A stretch of DNA of 64,000 bases from Duganella zoogloeoides (GTDB lineage Bacteria > Pseudomonadota > Gammaproteobacteria > Burkholderiales > Burkholderiaceae_D): the NCBI RefSeq assembly GCF_034479515.1, contig NZ_CP140152.1, positions 2,852,001 to 2,916,000 on the forward strand. Reading direction: 5' to 3'. Positions 8,624-15,870 of this stretch are shown here, piece by piece. A program made the translations under genes and the position numbers. How positions within the stretch are numbered: the first letter of the stretch is position 1; each line of letters begins with the position of its first letter. The notes under the pieces are model-generated. The model made no database searches. It was not told the origin of the DNA and saw only the letters and a program-made list of their open reading frames with translations.

Positions 8624-9514
8624 TTATTGAGCAGAAAGTACACCTGGCCGGAAGGCGCCAGACTTGGCTTTGCGAAATACGCAGAAAATAATGTCGCTCG
8701 GGAAAACTGACAACACGGGAATCGAACATAACACGGCAAAATATTGCAGGTATAAAGAGAATCCCGAAATATCGCCTGTACAACGTATCCGCTCGAACAG
8801 GCCTTTCTTGCGCATGGAAGGCAACTGCCCGGAATACACGCTCACGAAGCCATGCCGGGTCACGAGCAGTTCCAGGTTGCGGGGATTGAAATAATGAACG
8901 TGGGGGGAGGGCAGATCCTTTTGCCAGAGCCGGTTGAACGGATTGCGCCACCCCAGTCGGGCAAATATTTTAGATAAGCGATAGAAAAAGCCCCGGCTGT
9001 TCGGAAGATTAAGAACCAGCAGGCCGTTTTCACTCAAGCGCGCATTGCATGCCTCCAGGGCCGAGGCAATATCAGGAATATGCTCGATAACGTCGTTAAA
9101 CACGATGACATCGAACGATTCATCGGGCGTGAGCGCGTCGGGAAAATAACCAGGTCGTACCGGCAGGCCGCGCGAGGCGGTGCGGCTGCCAACCACCGAA
9201 TCGGGCTCGACGCCCAGGACATCGAAATGCGCGCGCGCAGTTTCGAGAAACCATCCGTGGGCGCAACCCACATCGAGCAAACGCCGAGCCCCTGGCTTCA
9301 CATGCTTGAGTACGACGCTTAAAATGTCGCGAAAGTTTTCCTGCCGCAGCGATTTCAAACCCACTTCACGCTCAAGTTCGTCAACCGGCGCACCGTCCGG
9401 TTGCGCGTTGATTTTTACACTCAGCGCAGCGCCTTCGTATCCACATGCCGAACATGAAGTATGCCAATCGGTTAAACCTTGCAACTGCAAGGTGCTGCAA
9501 ACAACACATCGCAT
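8624..9514 (-). CDS. Class I SAM-dependent methyltransferase with N-terminal zinc ribbon
   Basis: A 296-residue protein starting at the ATG at 9514, chosen because an excellent Shine-Dalgarno (GAGGAGG) lies five bases upstream; a longer frame to 9547 is less likely. The N-terminus has paired cysteines (CVVC, then CSACG) forming a probable zinc ribbon. The Rossmann SAM-binding motif LLDVGCAHGWFL is at about residues 82-93, and FNDVIEHIPD matches motif II of methyltransferase type 11/12 proteins. The C-terminal third has hydrophobic stretches (FSLYLQYFAVLCSIPVL), perhaps a membrane contact. Proteins like this often act on polysaccharide or lipid-linked glycans, but the neighbours give no substrate. 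It appears to be a single-gene unit. Confidence 0.8.
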   Translation of the reverse strand: MRCVVCSTLQLQGLTDWHTSCSACGYEGAALSVKINAQPDGAPVDELEREVGLKSLRQENFRDILSVVLKHVKPGARRLLDVGCAHGWFLETARAHFDVLGVEPDSVVGSRTASRGLPVRPGYFPDALTPDESFDVIVFNDVIEHIPDIASALEACNARLSENGLLVLNLPNSRGFFYRLSKIFARLGWRNPFNRLWQKDLPSPHVHYFNPRNLELLVTRHGFVSVYSGQLPSMRKKGLFERIRCTGDISGFSLYLQYFAVLCSIPVLSVFPSDIIFCVFRKAKSGAFRPGVLSAQ

Positions 9515-9616
9515 AATCCTCCTCGGGGACGCGGCATAGATGGGCAAGCTTAACTTATTGGCGATGTTTTTGAAATACCAACAGGCTTCACAGCGGGGCC
9601 CGGTGAACGAAATATG

Positions 9617-10036
9617 CTAACTCCCGGCCGGAGGAACCTTTCTTGGTGTAAGCGCATCGATAATGCGGCAATTTGCCACCGTGCCGCCATGGCACGACAC
9701 CAGCAATTGCGACAAGTGGTGCTTGAGTGCGCTCAGGTCGGCGATTTTCTGCTCGATTGTCGCCAGATGTTGCTGCGTCAGTTGATCGACCATGCAGCAA
9801 TCGTGTTCGCGCTGGTCCGACAGGTCCAGCAAATTGCGTACTTGATCGATCGAAAATCCCAGGTCTCGGGCGCGGCAAACAAAACTCAGGCGCGCCAGGG
9901 CATCGCCGTCATAGCGGCGGTAGTTGCTGCCGGTACGGGCCGGTGCAGGTAGCAAGCCGATCTTTTCGTAATACCTGATGGTTGCCGCCGGCGTTTGCGC
10001 CGCCGTTGCCAGTTGCCCGATATTGAATGTATCCAT
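9617..10036 (-). CDS. MerR family metal-responsive regulator (CadR/PbrR/ZntR type)
   Basis: A 139-residue MerR protein. The N-terminal winged helix-turn-helix is typical (NIGQLATAAQTPAATIRYYEKIGLL), followed by the long dimerisation helix. Likely metal ligands are cysteines in HDCCMVD (about residue 80) and in the C-terminal loop SCHGGTVANC, a layout seen in CadR/PbrR/ZntR-type sensors of divalent soft metals. The divergently transcribed gene is a cation diffusion facilitator, and the shared promoter has the unusual 19-bp spacer that MerR proteins untwist on metal binding. It therefore most likely activates the exporter on exposure to cadmium, lead or zinc; the exact metal is not determinable here. 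Confidence 0.9.
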   Translation of the reverse strand: MDTFNIGQLATAAQTPAATIRYYEKIGLLPAPARTGSNYRRYDGDALARLSFVCRARDLGFSIDQVRNLLDLSDQREHDCCMVDQLTQQHLATIEQKIADLSALKHHLSQLLVSCHGGTVANCRIIDALTPRKVPPAGS

Positions 10037-10044
10037 GATTGCGC

Positions 10045-10075
10045 TTGACCTTGAAGTGACTTCAACGTTTATAAA
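10045..10075 (+). promoter_or_regulatory. MerR-type promoter and operator of the CDF exporter gene
   Basis: The -35 hexamer TTGACC (10045-10050) and -10 hexamer TATAAA (10070-10075) are separated by 19 bp, two more than optimal, as in MerR-activated promoters. The spacer contains the perfect dyad TTGAAG-TGA-CTTCAA (10051-10065). It drives the exporter gene starting at 10121; the divergent MerR gene starts at 10036, only nine bases from the -35, so the same site probably controls both. Confidence 0.85.
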
Positions 10076-10120
10076 GTGGAAGTCCGCATCAAGTCAAGTT
10101 CAATAAACCTGGGAGGCTCC

Positions 10121-10747
10121 ATGGACGAATGCTGTTCAAACAAGGGGAAAGAAATTGCCGAACTGGCATTGAAAGCAGGCCAGCGCCGCGTGCTGCTGTG
10201 GGTGTTGGCGATCAACGCGCTGATGTTCGTGATCGAATTTTCTGCCGGCTACATCGCCAATTCGTCGGCGCTGATGGCCGATGCGGTGGACATGCTGGGC
10301 GATGCCATCGTCTATGTGCTGAGTTTGTTTGCTTTACAGCGGGGAGCGCGCTGGCAGGCAGGCGCTGCGCTCGCCAAAGGCGCCATCATTTTCCTGTTCT
10401 TCATCGGTATCGTAGTGGAGATCGGCTACAAGCTGCGCCATGGCGTTCCGCCATCGAGTGACCTGATGTTGATATTCGGCTTCCTGGCGCTGCTGGCCAA
10501 CGTGACGTGCCTCGGGCTGCTGTGGCGCTTCCGCAAAACCAACGTCAACATGAGCAGCACGTTCGAATGCTCGCGGAACGACGTGGTCGCCAACGTGGGC
10601 GTGTTGTGCGCGGGCGGGGCGGTGGCGATGTCCCATTCCGCCTGGCCCGACATCGTTATCGGTGGGTTGATTGGCCTGGTGTTTCTTCGATCGGCAATTC
10701 GTGTGCTGAGGGAAGCCTGGCCGCAATTCAAGCGGAGGTCGGCGTAA
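10121..10747 (+). CDS. Cation diffusion facilitator family metal transporter
   Basis: A 208-residue inner-membrane protein. I start at the ATG at 10121 (MDECCSNKG), preceded by a GGGAGG ribosome-binding site; the longer frame is upstream leader. The N-terminal CC pair may bind metal. Transmembrane helices follow: VLLWVLAINALMFVIEFSAGY with the CDF signature ANSSALMADAVDMLGDAIVY, whose Asp residues form the transport site, then two helix pairs. There is no cytoplasmic C-terminal domain, so it is a short CDF close to those found beside MerR regulators. It likely exports a divalent metal in exchange for protons. The stop codon at 10745-10747 is directly followed, in the same frame, by truncated RHS sequence. 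Confidence 0.85.
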   Translation: MDECCSNKGKEIAELALKAGQRRVLLWVLAINALMFVIEFSAGYIANSSALMADAVDMLGDAIVYVLSLFALQRGARWQAGAALAKGAIIFLFFIGIVVEIGYKLRHGVPPSSDLMLIFGFLALLANVTCLGLLWRFRKTNVNMSSTFECSRNDVVANVGVLCAGGAVAMSHSAWPDIVIGGLIGLVFLRSAIRVLREAWPQFKRRSA

Positions 10748-11881
10748 CCGGCGTTAAGCCAAACTTTCACTTACGATCCATCGGGGCGAGTGATTACGGC
10801 TTACAACGGTAGCGATGCGCAGAATTTTACTGTTGATCAAGGGGGGAATCGTACCAGCCACCGGCGTCAAGGGATCAACTATGGGTTCACCGTTGAGAAT
10901 AATAGCAACAGACTCAGTTCATGGAGCGGTAACGGCCAGTGCCGTAACTTCGATTATGACGCGTCCGGCAATGTGGTCGCTGAGCATCGTCACAACGGCA
11001 CGAGAGGCTATACCTATGACGGTATCGGCCGCCTGACGGGCATTATTCGAGATGGCACTCAGCTCAGCGATTATAGCTATAATGCCTTCAATCAACGCGT
11101 TTATAAAAATTCTTCGAATGGCTGGCTGCTCAGCGTGTACGGCCCGAACGGTGAGCTCCTCTTTGAGGAAGGGGCGCGCAACAGCAGCTACGTCTGGCTT
11201 AGTGGGGAGTTGCTTGGCGTTGCACAACAGGGGCAATTTTTTGCCAGCCACAACGACAAGCTGAGCCGTCCTGAAGTGCTTACCAATTGTAGTGGTGCCG
11301 TGGCTTGGCGCGCTTTCAATACAGCGTTTGACCGAACCGTTACGGTTGATAATGTCGGAGGATTGCCGATTGGTCTCCCGGGGCAGTACTACGACTCAGA
11401 GTCTGGCCTCTGGTATAACTGGCATCGGTATTACGACGCGTCGCTGGGTAGATATATCCAATCCGATCCCATTGGGTTGGGGGGAGGAGTAAACACCTAT
11501 GCCTATGTAGGCGGGAATCCTCTTAGCAGTACTGACCCGACAGGTCTGATACCCAATCCACTCGAGGCGGCTTGCGTCGCCGGACCAAACCCAGTCTGTG
11601 TCATTGGTGTAGGCCTTGATGTTGCTAGCTGGATCTGGCCAGGTGCGGTGCTCGTCGGCGGTAGCGCCGCCGTTATTGTCTCGTCAGACGCCGTGAAGTT
11701 CTCCAAAGGGGGCTCGCAGAACATCAGGGACACGGGATTGATTGGAGTTTCCGATGCGGAAATTGAAGCACGCCTAAAGGATCCGCGTACGAGTGCGGAA
11801 GAGCGAAAGCGCTTGACGAAAGAGCAAAAATCGCGCGGCCAACGAAATAAGAACAAGGATAGTCGTAAGAAATGCCCGTAA
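10748..11881 (+). pseudogene. 5'-truncated RHS repeat protein with C-terminal toxin tip
   Basis: RHS homology starts at once after the CDF stop codon and in the same frame ([12 protein letters not shown] is encoded at 10757-10792), so the first possible start, a GTG at 10790, lies inside an RHS repeat without a ribosome-binding site. About 360 residues remain: several YD repeats ([11 protein letters not shown]), the RHS core box ending [25 protein letters not shown], and a variable tip. The tip has a hydrophobic stretch and ends in a basic segment beginning [14 protein letters not shown] and rich in Lys/Arg, a type of tail I associate with polymorphic toxins, possibly a nuclease. Full-length RHS proteins are well over 1000 residues. 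It is either an orphan tip used as a recombination donor or a dead remnant. Confidence 0.75.
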
Positions 11882-11899
11882 TTCTAATTGGAGGCAATT

Positions 11900-12271
11900 A
11901 TGCTTTGTTGTGCACACGCGATTTTCTACTTCAAGCTTTGTGATGAAAAACAAGATACGTTTCTTATCCATGAAAATGTCTATTTGATTGATGCAGATGA
12001 TATAGATCATGCTACGCAGGCTGCAATTCGGATCGCTAAGGGGAACGAGGATCTCAGCGAGGACGGGCACCTTGAGCTTAACGAAAAGAAGGCTGCATAC
12101 GTCTTTGCTGGACTCCGAAAAGTCATTGAAGTGGAGTCTAGTCCAGGCCCGATAAATGTGTCTGGGCTGGTTGGATTGGAGTTGACGTATTCGGAGTACG
12201 AGGTGGATGACTTGGACCAAGTCTTCGCTCTTGCCCGTGGACAAATGGTTGAAGTTCTCTACAGGGAGTAA
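11900..12271 (+). CDS. Probable immunity protein to the RHS tip
   Basis: A 123-residue soluble protein starting at the ATG at 11900, which has the ribosome-binding site TTGGAGG just upstream. It begins MLCCAHAIFYFKL, has a central acidic helix (DADDIDHATQAAIRIAKG) and is strongly acidic overall, opposite in charge to the very basic RHS tail it follows by 18 bases. Position, size and charge are typical of immunity genes; the fold pattern loosely recalls DUF4288 proteins, but I cannot confirm that. It is clearly lower in GC than the flanking chromosome. Its good ribosome-binding site and intact frame suggest it is still expressed even though the toxin gene is truncated. Confidence 0.6.
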   Translation: MLCCAHAIFYFKLCDEKQDTFLIHENVYLIDADDIDHATQAAIRIAKGNEDLSEDGHLELNEKKAAYVFAGLRKVIEVESSPGPINVSGLVGLELTYSEYEVDDLDQVFALARGQMVEVLYRE

Positions 12272-12559
12272 TGGGCAATACAGAAAAGCACGGGGTCAAG
12301 GCTACGAAGCGGACACGGGCTGATGCGTAGCTAGATCGGCCGATGCCAGGACCTTCTTTATGAACAATAAAAGCCGTCACCAACCGCTGCCCCGCGCGTG
12401 GGCCTCCGTTCCTTGGCTCCCGGCTTGTTGGCACGCTCCGGGAAAGCACGGGGTCAGATACGCGTCACAGCGATGTGGCGACGACGGAACGAGGACAGGT
12501 CCTGCTGGCTACGTAATCGGATGCGGTCTCCTCAAGCGGATACGCAACCATGGGAATGA
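12272..12559. other. Gene-poor stretch with a short direct repeat
   Basis: No convincing gene is seen between the immunity gene and the replication gene. The motif AAAGCACGGGGTCA occurs twice in the same orientation, at about 12285-12298 and 12443-12456. Frames in between are short and broken by stops. It looks like a scar of repeated insertion or deletion. Confidence 0.4.
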
Positions 12560-12769
12560 TGTCGCTACGATAAGGTTCGAAATCACGCATATCAAGAGCG
12601 GCGCCTGCTGGCTTCGCAAGAGGGATCCCGTTCAGCGATCGATTTCAGCCGTGCCCCACGTGATGGGGACACCATCACGCCGGATACGTGGAGCGGTGAA
12701 CGTAAGCGGGGCGCATGGCAGGACACGTACACGGCCCGTAAGCGGGTTTATGAGGATGGGCAGTGCGTT

Positions 12770-13501
12770 GTGACCGTCACGCTCGATAAATCGTTTGTAG
12801 GCCCTGCAATAAGCCGTCCACGGGCAAAACGTGGCGAGTCCGAGAAGCGCTTGCAGAACGAGGATGATGCTGGCCGCCGTGCAAAGCAAAGGGTTCGTGA
12901 CTGCTGCAAGACCATCGGTGCGGATCGCATGGTTACGCTCACGTACCGCGACAACATGACCGACCGCGAAAAAGCACTTAAGGATTGGAAAGCGTTTGTT
13001 CGTCGCCTGGGCAAGGTGAACAAGTTCCATTACGTGGCCGTTATCGAAGAACAGGAACGGGGTGCGCTGCATTTTCATGTGGCCGTGCGTGGCAAACAGA
13101 ATTACGTGCTTTTGCGCTCGATCTGGCAGCGCGTGGTGGGCTTGGGGCCATCCGGCGAGCAAATGGGGCAGGTTAACGTGCGCGATCCGCACAAGCTCGG
13201 ATTTGGCGTCAAGGGCGCTCACCGGCTTGCCGGATACATCGCAAAGTATTGCGGTAAGCAAATGGACAGTAGGGCGCTTGACCAGAAACGGTATTTCCGT
13301 AGCAAGGGCATTGTGTTGCCTGAGTTGCAGTACTGGCGCTTACCGAACTGCACCTGCATGCTTGACGCAGTGCACTCGGCGTTTCACATGATTGAGGGGC
13401 ATTCATTTGAGGGGTTGGAAACATGGTGTAACAATGCTTTAGGCATTGTATATTTGGCCACGGCACCGGGAATCCCTGATGCAGTAGAGGTTCCGTTTTA
13501 A
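12770..13501 (+). CDS. Rolling-circle replication initiator (HUH endonuclease)
   Basis: Replication protein of the ssDNA phage / rolling-circle plasmid type. The three diagnostic motifs are present, counted from a GTG at 12770: motif 1 MVTLTYRD (about residues 54-61), the metal-binding HUH motif LHFHVAV with H101 and H103, and the tyrosine motif GYIAKYCGK with Y156 and Y160. It would nick the origin strand and stay linked through tyrosine. The frame is open and protein-like back to 12560 (for example DFSRAPRDGDTITPDTW at 12641-12691) but offers no ATG, GTG or TTG there, so either the GTG at 12770 is used or the true 5' end is lost. It marks an integrated plasmid or phage remnant. Confidence 0.8.
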   Translation: MTVTLDKSFVGPAISRPRAKRGESEKRLQNEDDAGRRAKQRVRDCCKTIGADRMVTLTYRDNMTDREKALKDWKAFVRRLGKVNKFHYVAVIEEQERGALHFHVAVRGKQNYVLLRSIWQRVVGLGPSGEQMGQVNVRDPHKLGFGVKGAHRLAGYIAKYCGKQMDSRALDQKRYFRSKGIVLPELQYWRLPNCTCMLDAVHSAFHMIEGHSFEGLETWCNNALGIVYLATAPGIPDAVEVPF

Positions 13502-13546
13502 TAGGGCTGTTAGAATTGCTTGTTATCAATATGATGGGGTTTATAC

Positions 13547-14173
13547 ATGAGTAATTCGCCCGGCGGTCCAAGTCCCCGACCAAGAATCAGACGTGGGGGC
13601 CAGTCTGACGATGGTCGTCGTAAAAATAGGCTTCAGGTCCTAGAAATGTGGTCCAAGATCGCCTCAGCAGTTGCTATACCAATAGTGCTGGCGGTTGTTG
13701 GTTGGGTGGTGCAAGACTCTATCTCTTCTGAAAGTATAAAAAAAGATTACGTGACATTGGCGATCGGGATGCTTCAAGACGAGAAGGTTAAGGATCCAGA
13801 ATTGCGTGCATGGGCGCTTTCAATTGTAAGGCAAAATTCGCCGGTTCCGCTAAGCAGTCAACTTCAGGGCAAGATCATTTTGGGCGCAATGCAGGCAGCA
13901 AGCCCTGTGCCATGGCCACCGATGCCTGATTTTGCTATGAAGCCACCTGCCAAACTACAGGATTTTCCGTTAGAGAAAATTAAGAGGGGGGAGTTAGATA
14001 ACTACGATCTTGCCAAAGGATGGGCGGATGCCCACATTGCTGCAAGTTCAACTGCCATTACCCTAACTTCCCTCCAAGAATTGGTTCGAGTTCGTGACAA
14101 GTTGCAAGCAGAAGTTCGTGAAAAAACTCTCGCTCGAGAAAGTAAAAGCATTGCTGATGAGGCTAAAAAGTAG
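13547..14173 (+). CDS. Hypothetical single-pass membrane protein
   Basis: A 208-residue protein I do not recognise. A basic, Pro/Gly/Arg-rich N-terminus (about 35 residues) is followed by one transmembrane segment (IASAVAIPIVLAVVGWVV, about residues 38-56), then a soluble region of about 150 residues that ends in a charged helix or coiled coil (RVRDKLQAEVREKTLARES). The orientation rule places the basic N-terminus in the cytoplasm and the rest outside. It is AT-richer than the chromosome and lies between the HUH replication gene and the dif-like site, so it is probably cargo of the same element. No motif of holin, coat or Zot-type phage assembly protein is visible. Confidence 0.6.
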   Translation: MSNSPGGPSPRPRIRRGGQSDDGRRKNRLQVLEMWSKIASAVAIPIVLAVVGWVVQDSISSESIKKDYVTLAIGMLQDEKVKDPELRAWALSIVRQNSPVPLSSQLQGKIILGAMQAASPVPWPPMPDFAMKPPAKLQDFPLEKIKRGELDNYDLAKGWADAHIAASSTAITLTSLQELVRVRDKLQAEVREKTLARESKSIADEAKK

Positions 14174-14191
14174 CGGAGGTATCCTAACTTT

Positions 14192-14470
14192 ATGCAGTTA
14201 GATCTATTTCCTCTTGAGCACATGTCGGAGGTTGAACGTGATTTCGTCTATCGAACCATTCGTAACTGTTACTGGCATCTGCGCAACCTGCGTGGGGCTC
14301 GATGGGGACAGGCCAGGGCGCGTAAGCAATATCGCATTGTGGCTGAGCATAAAAAACGCCTGCTCATGGCAGGCGTATCAAAGCGTGAAATTCTGGACTT
14401 GTTATCTTGCTGCCGGTTGAGGTGCAGTAGGCATCGCCAACCGTTCAAACCGTGCCAGTTTTGCTCTTAA
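14192..14470 (+). CDS. Small basic cysteine-rich hypothetical protein
   Basis: A 92-residue protein starting 18 bases after the previous stop, with an AGCGGAGG ribosome-binding site upstream. The middle is helical and rich in Arg/Lys (RNLRGARWGQARARKQYR). The C-terminus carries five cysteines and a histidine in about 25 residues (CCRLRCSRHRQPF, then CQFC), which could bind zinc. Small DNA-binding accessory proteins are common beside rolling-circle replication genes, so a role in replication or copy control is possible but unproven. It is the last gene before the dif-like site. Confidence 0.5.
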   Translation: MQLDLFPLEHMSEVERDFVYRTIRNCYWHLRNLRGARWGQARARKQYRIVAEHKKRLLMAGVSKREILDLLSCCRLRCSRHRQPFKPCQFCS

Positions 14471-14494
14471 GCGGGTCGCCATCTTCCGGAGTCA

Positions 14495-14522
14495 ATTTGA
14501 CATAATATAAATTATGCGAAGT
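14495..14522. other. dif: dif-like XerCD recombination site
   Basis: The plus strand has the arm ATTTGACATAA (14495-14505), the 6-bp centre TATAAA and the arm TTATGCGAAGT (14512-14522). Compared from memory with the E. coli dif site read in the same direction, the XerD arm matches 10 of 11, the centre 5 of 6 and the XerC arm 8 of 11 positions; the neisserial site is closer still. The arms are 11 bp and symmetric as required. The last base is shared with the stop codon of the adjacent tyrosine recombinase gene. It is either the chromosome-dimer resolution site or an attachment site made by an element that integrates with host XerCD. Confidence 0.8.
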
Positions 14523-15712
14523 TATGGATCTATCGTCGTCCGCATCCCAGCCGACGCCAGAATCTCATCATGCCGCTCGTTATCAGTCTTGTGCAAATAC
14601 GCCGCCGTCGTCGCAATGCTGGCGTGACCAGCCGTTTCCTGCAGCGTTTTCAATTGCACGCCGTTGTTGGCATGATTGGTCAGCATGCTGTGGCGCAGCC
14701 AGTGCGCCGATGCTTGGCGCAATGTCGCGGCCATGTCCGCATCGCCGAACGCATCGGCGGCGGCCGCTGCGGCGGCGAAGATGGCTTTGAGTGCGTCGGA
14801 CGCGGCCTCGTCGGTGATGCGCACCAGCGCGTCGCCCCGGCTCGACAGGACCAGCGGCGTGGTGTCGGTGCGGATGGTGTGCGGCAGCAAGCCGAACGCG
14901 GCGCGGTATTGTCGGTACGCGGACAGCATCTCGGGCGGCACCGGCAGCCGGCGCGGCTTGTTGCCTTTGCCAAGGACGTCGAGCCACCAGCGGCCGTTGC
15001 CTTCGGTATAGAACGCGCCCATGTTGGCGCTGACGATTTCGTTGAGGCGCGCGCCGGTGTGGATGTAGGCAGTCAGCAGGAAGCGATCGCGTTCGCGGCG
15101 GCGCATGGCGGCTGGCGTCGGCGCCTCGCGCGTGGCGACTGTATGCAGCGCCAGGGCCAGCGCGTCTTGCGTGAGGTAGCGCGTGATGCGGCTGGCACTG
15201 GCCGTTTTGACGTGCTTGACCAGCGCCGCCGGATCGCGCCGCAGATAGCCGGTTTGCGTGGCGTACGCGAACAATCCCTTGACGGCGATCATGGCCTGGC
15301 GCCGGCTGGCGTCGGATAACGGCCCGCTGAACGGCCGGTAGCGTTCATCGCTGCGCGGCCACTTGGTGGTGGAAATCCACGAGGCCGGCGGCGCCTTGAG
15401 GAAGTCCTTGTAGCTATTGAGCTCGGCGACGCTGAGCTGGCGCAGCGTCTTGCCCGCCTCTTCCCGGCACCAGGTCAGGAAGCGAAATAGCTCTTTTTGG
15501 GTGTTGGCGATCGATTTGGGACCCAGTTCGCCGTGGCTGATGAATTCGCGGGCGATTTCGCTGTCGGTCTGGGCATCGGTGATGGCGTCCTCGGCGATGG
15601 TACGCAGGGCATCCCGGTCGCGCTGGCGCCGCTGCGCCGCGCCGTCGCTGTGCGCGGGAAACGGCTCGAGGTTGATGACGGCGAACTTCTTCTCTGGCGT
15701 TGGCTGCTGCAT
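14522..15712 (-). CDS. Site-specific tyrosine recombinase/integrase
   Basis: A 396-residue phage-integrase family protein from the ATG at 15712 (MQQPTPEKK); a longer frame begins at 15769. An N-terminal core-binding SAM-like domain spans about residues 60-190. The catalytic domain holds R222 (TGARLNEI), a lysine in the GKGNKPRR beta hairpin, H337 and R340 (HWLRHS), H363 (GHAS) and nucleophile Y372 (AAYLH). It is about 100 residues longer than XerC or XerD and has the insert PASWISTTKWPRSDERYRPF between helices. It is convergent with the small genes of the island, and its stop codon touches the dif-like site. It is a candidate enzyme for that site or for an unseen att site. GC is similar to the chromosome. 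Confidence 0.85.
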   Translation of the reverse strand: MQQPTPEKKFAVINLEPFPAHSDGAAQRRQRDRDALRTIAEDAITDAQTDSEIAREFISHGELGPKSIANTQKELFRFLTWCREEAGKTLRQLSVAELNSYKDFLKAPPASWISTTKWPRSDERYRPFSGPLSDASRRQAMIAVKGLFAYATQTGYLRRDPAALVKHVKTASASRITRYLTQDALALALHTVATREAPTPAAMRRRERDRFLLTAYIHTGARLNEIVSANMGAFYTEGNGRWWLDVLGKGNKPRRLPVPPEMLSAYRQYRAAFGLLPHTIRTDTTPLVLSSRGDALVRITDEAASDALKAIFAAAAAAADAFGDADMAATLRQASAHWLRHSMLTNHANNGVQLKTLQETAGHASIATTAAYLHKTDNERHDEILASAGMRTTIDP

Positions 15713-15870
15713 GGTCGATACCGGGCTAAAAGACTGTGTGAATATACAGCCAATTATACAGTATTGCATACAGTAATATTAATCGACAATATAGGTAGTA
15801 ATGTCGAGTTAAATGAATTGTGGAACGGCATGCTGCGGACATGTTTTGCGCCGTCCGCAGCCTGAATTAC

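Noticed and set aside
12283..12456. Short AAAGCACGGGGTCA direct repeat as insertion-sequence ends or target duplication
   Set aside because: Both copies are in gene-free sequence with no transposase between them, and they are in direct rather than inverted orientation.
12272..14494. Second dif-like copy marking the left end of an integrated element
   Set aside because: I scanned the gap before the replication gene, the gap at 13502-13546 and the sequence around 15740-15830 and found no second site with two 11-bp arms, so an element bounded by two dif copies is not demonstrated.
15755..15800. TACAGTA direct repeats and an ATATT/AATAT inverted repeat upstream of the integrase as an att site
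   Set aside because: The arms are only five to seven bases in AT-rich sequence and no second copy is seen elsewhere; more likely the integrase promoter.
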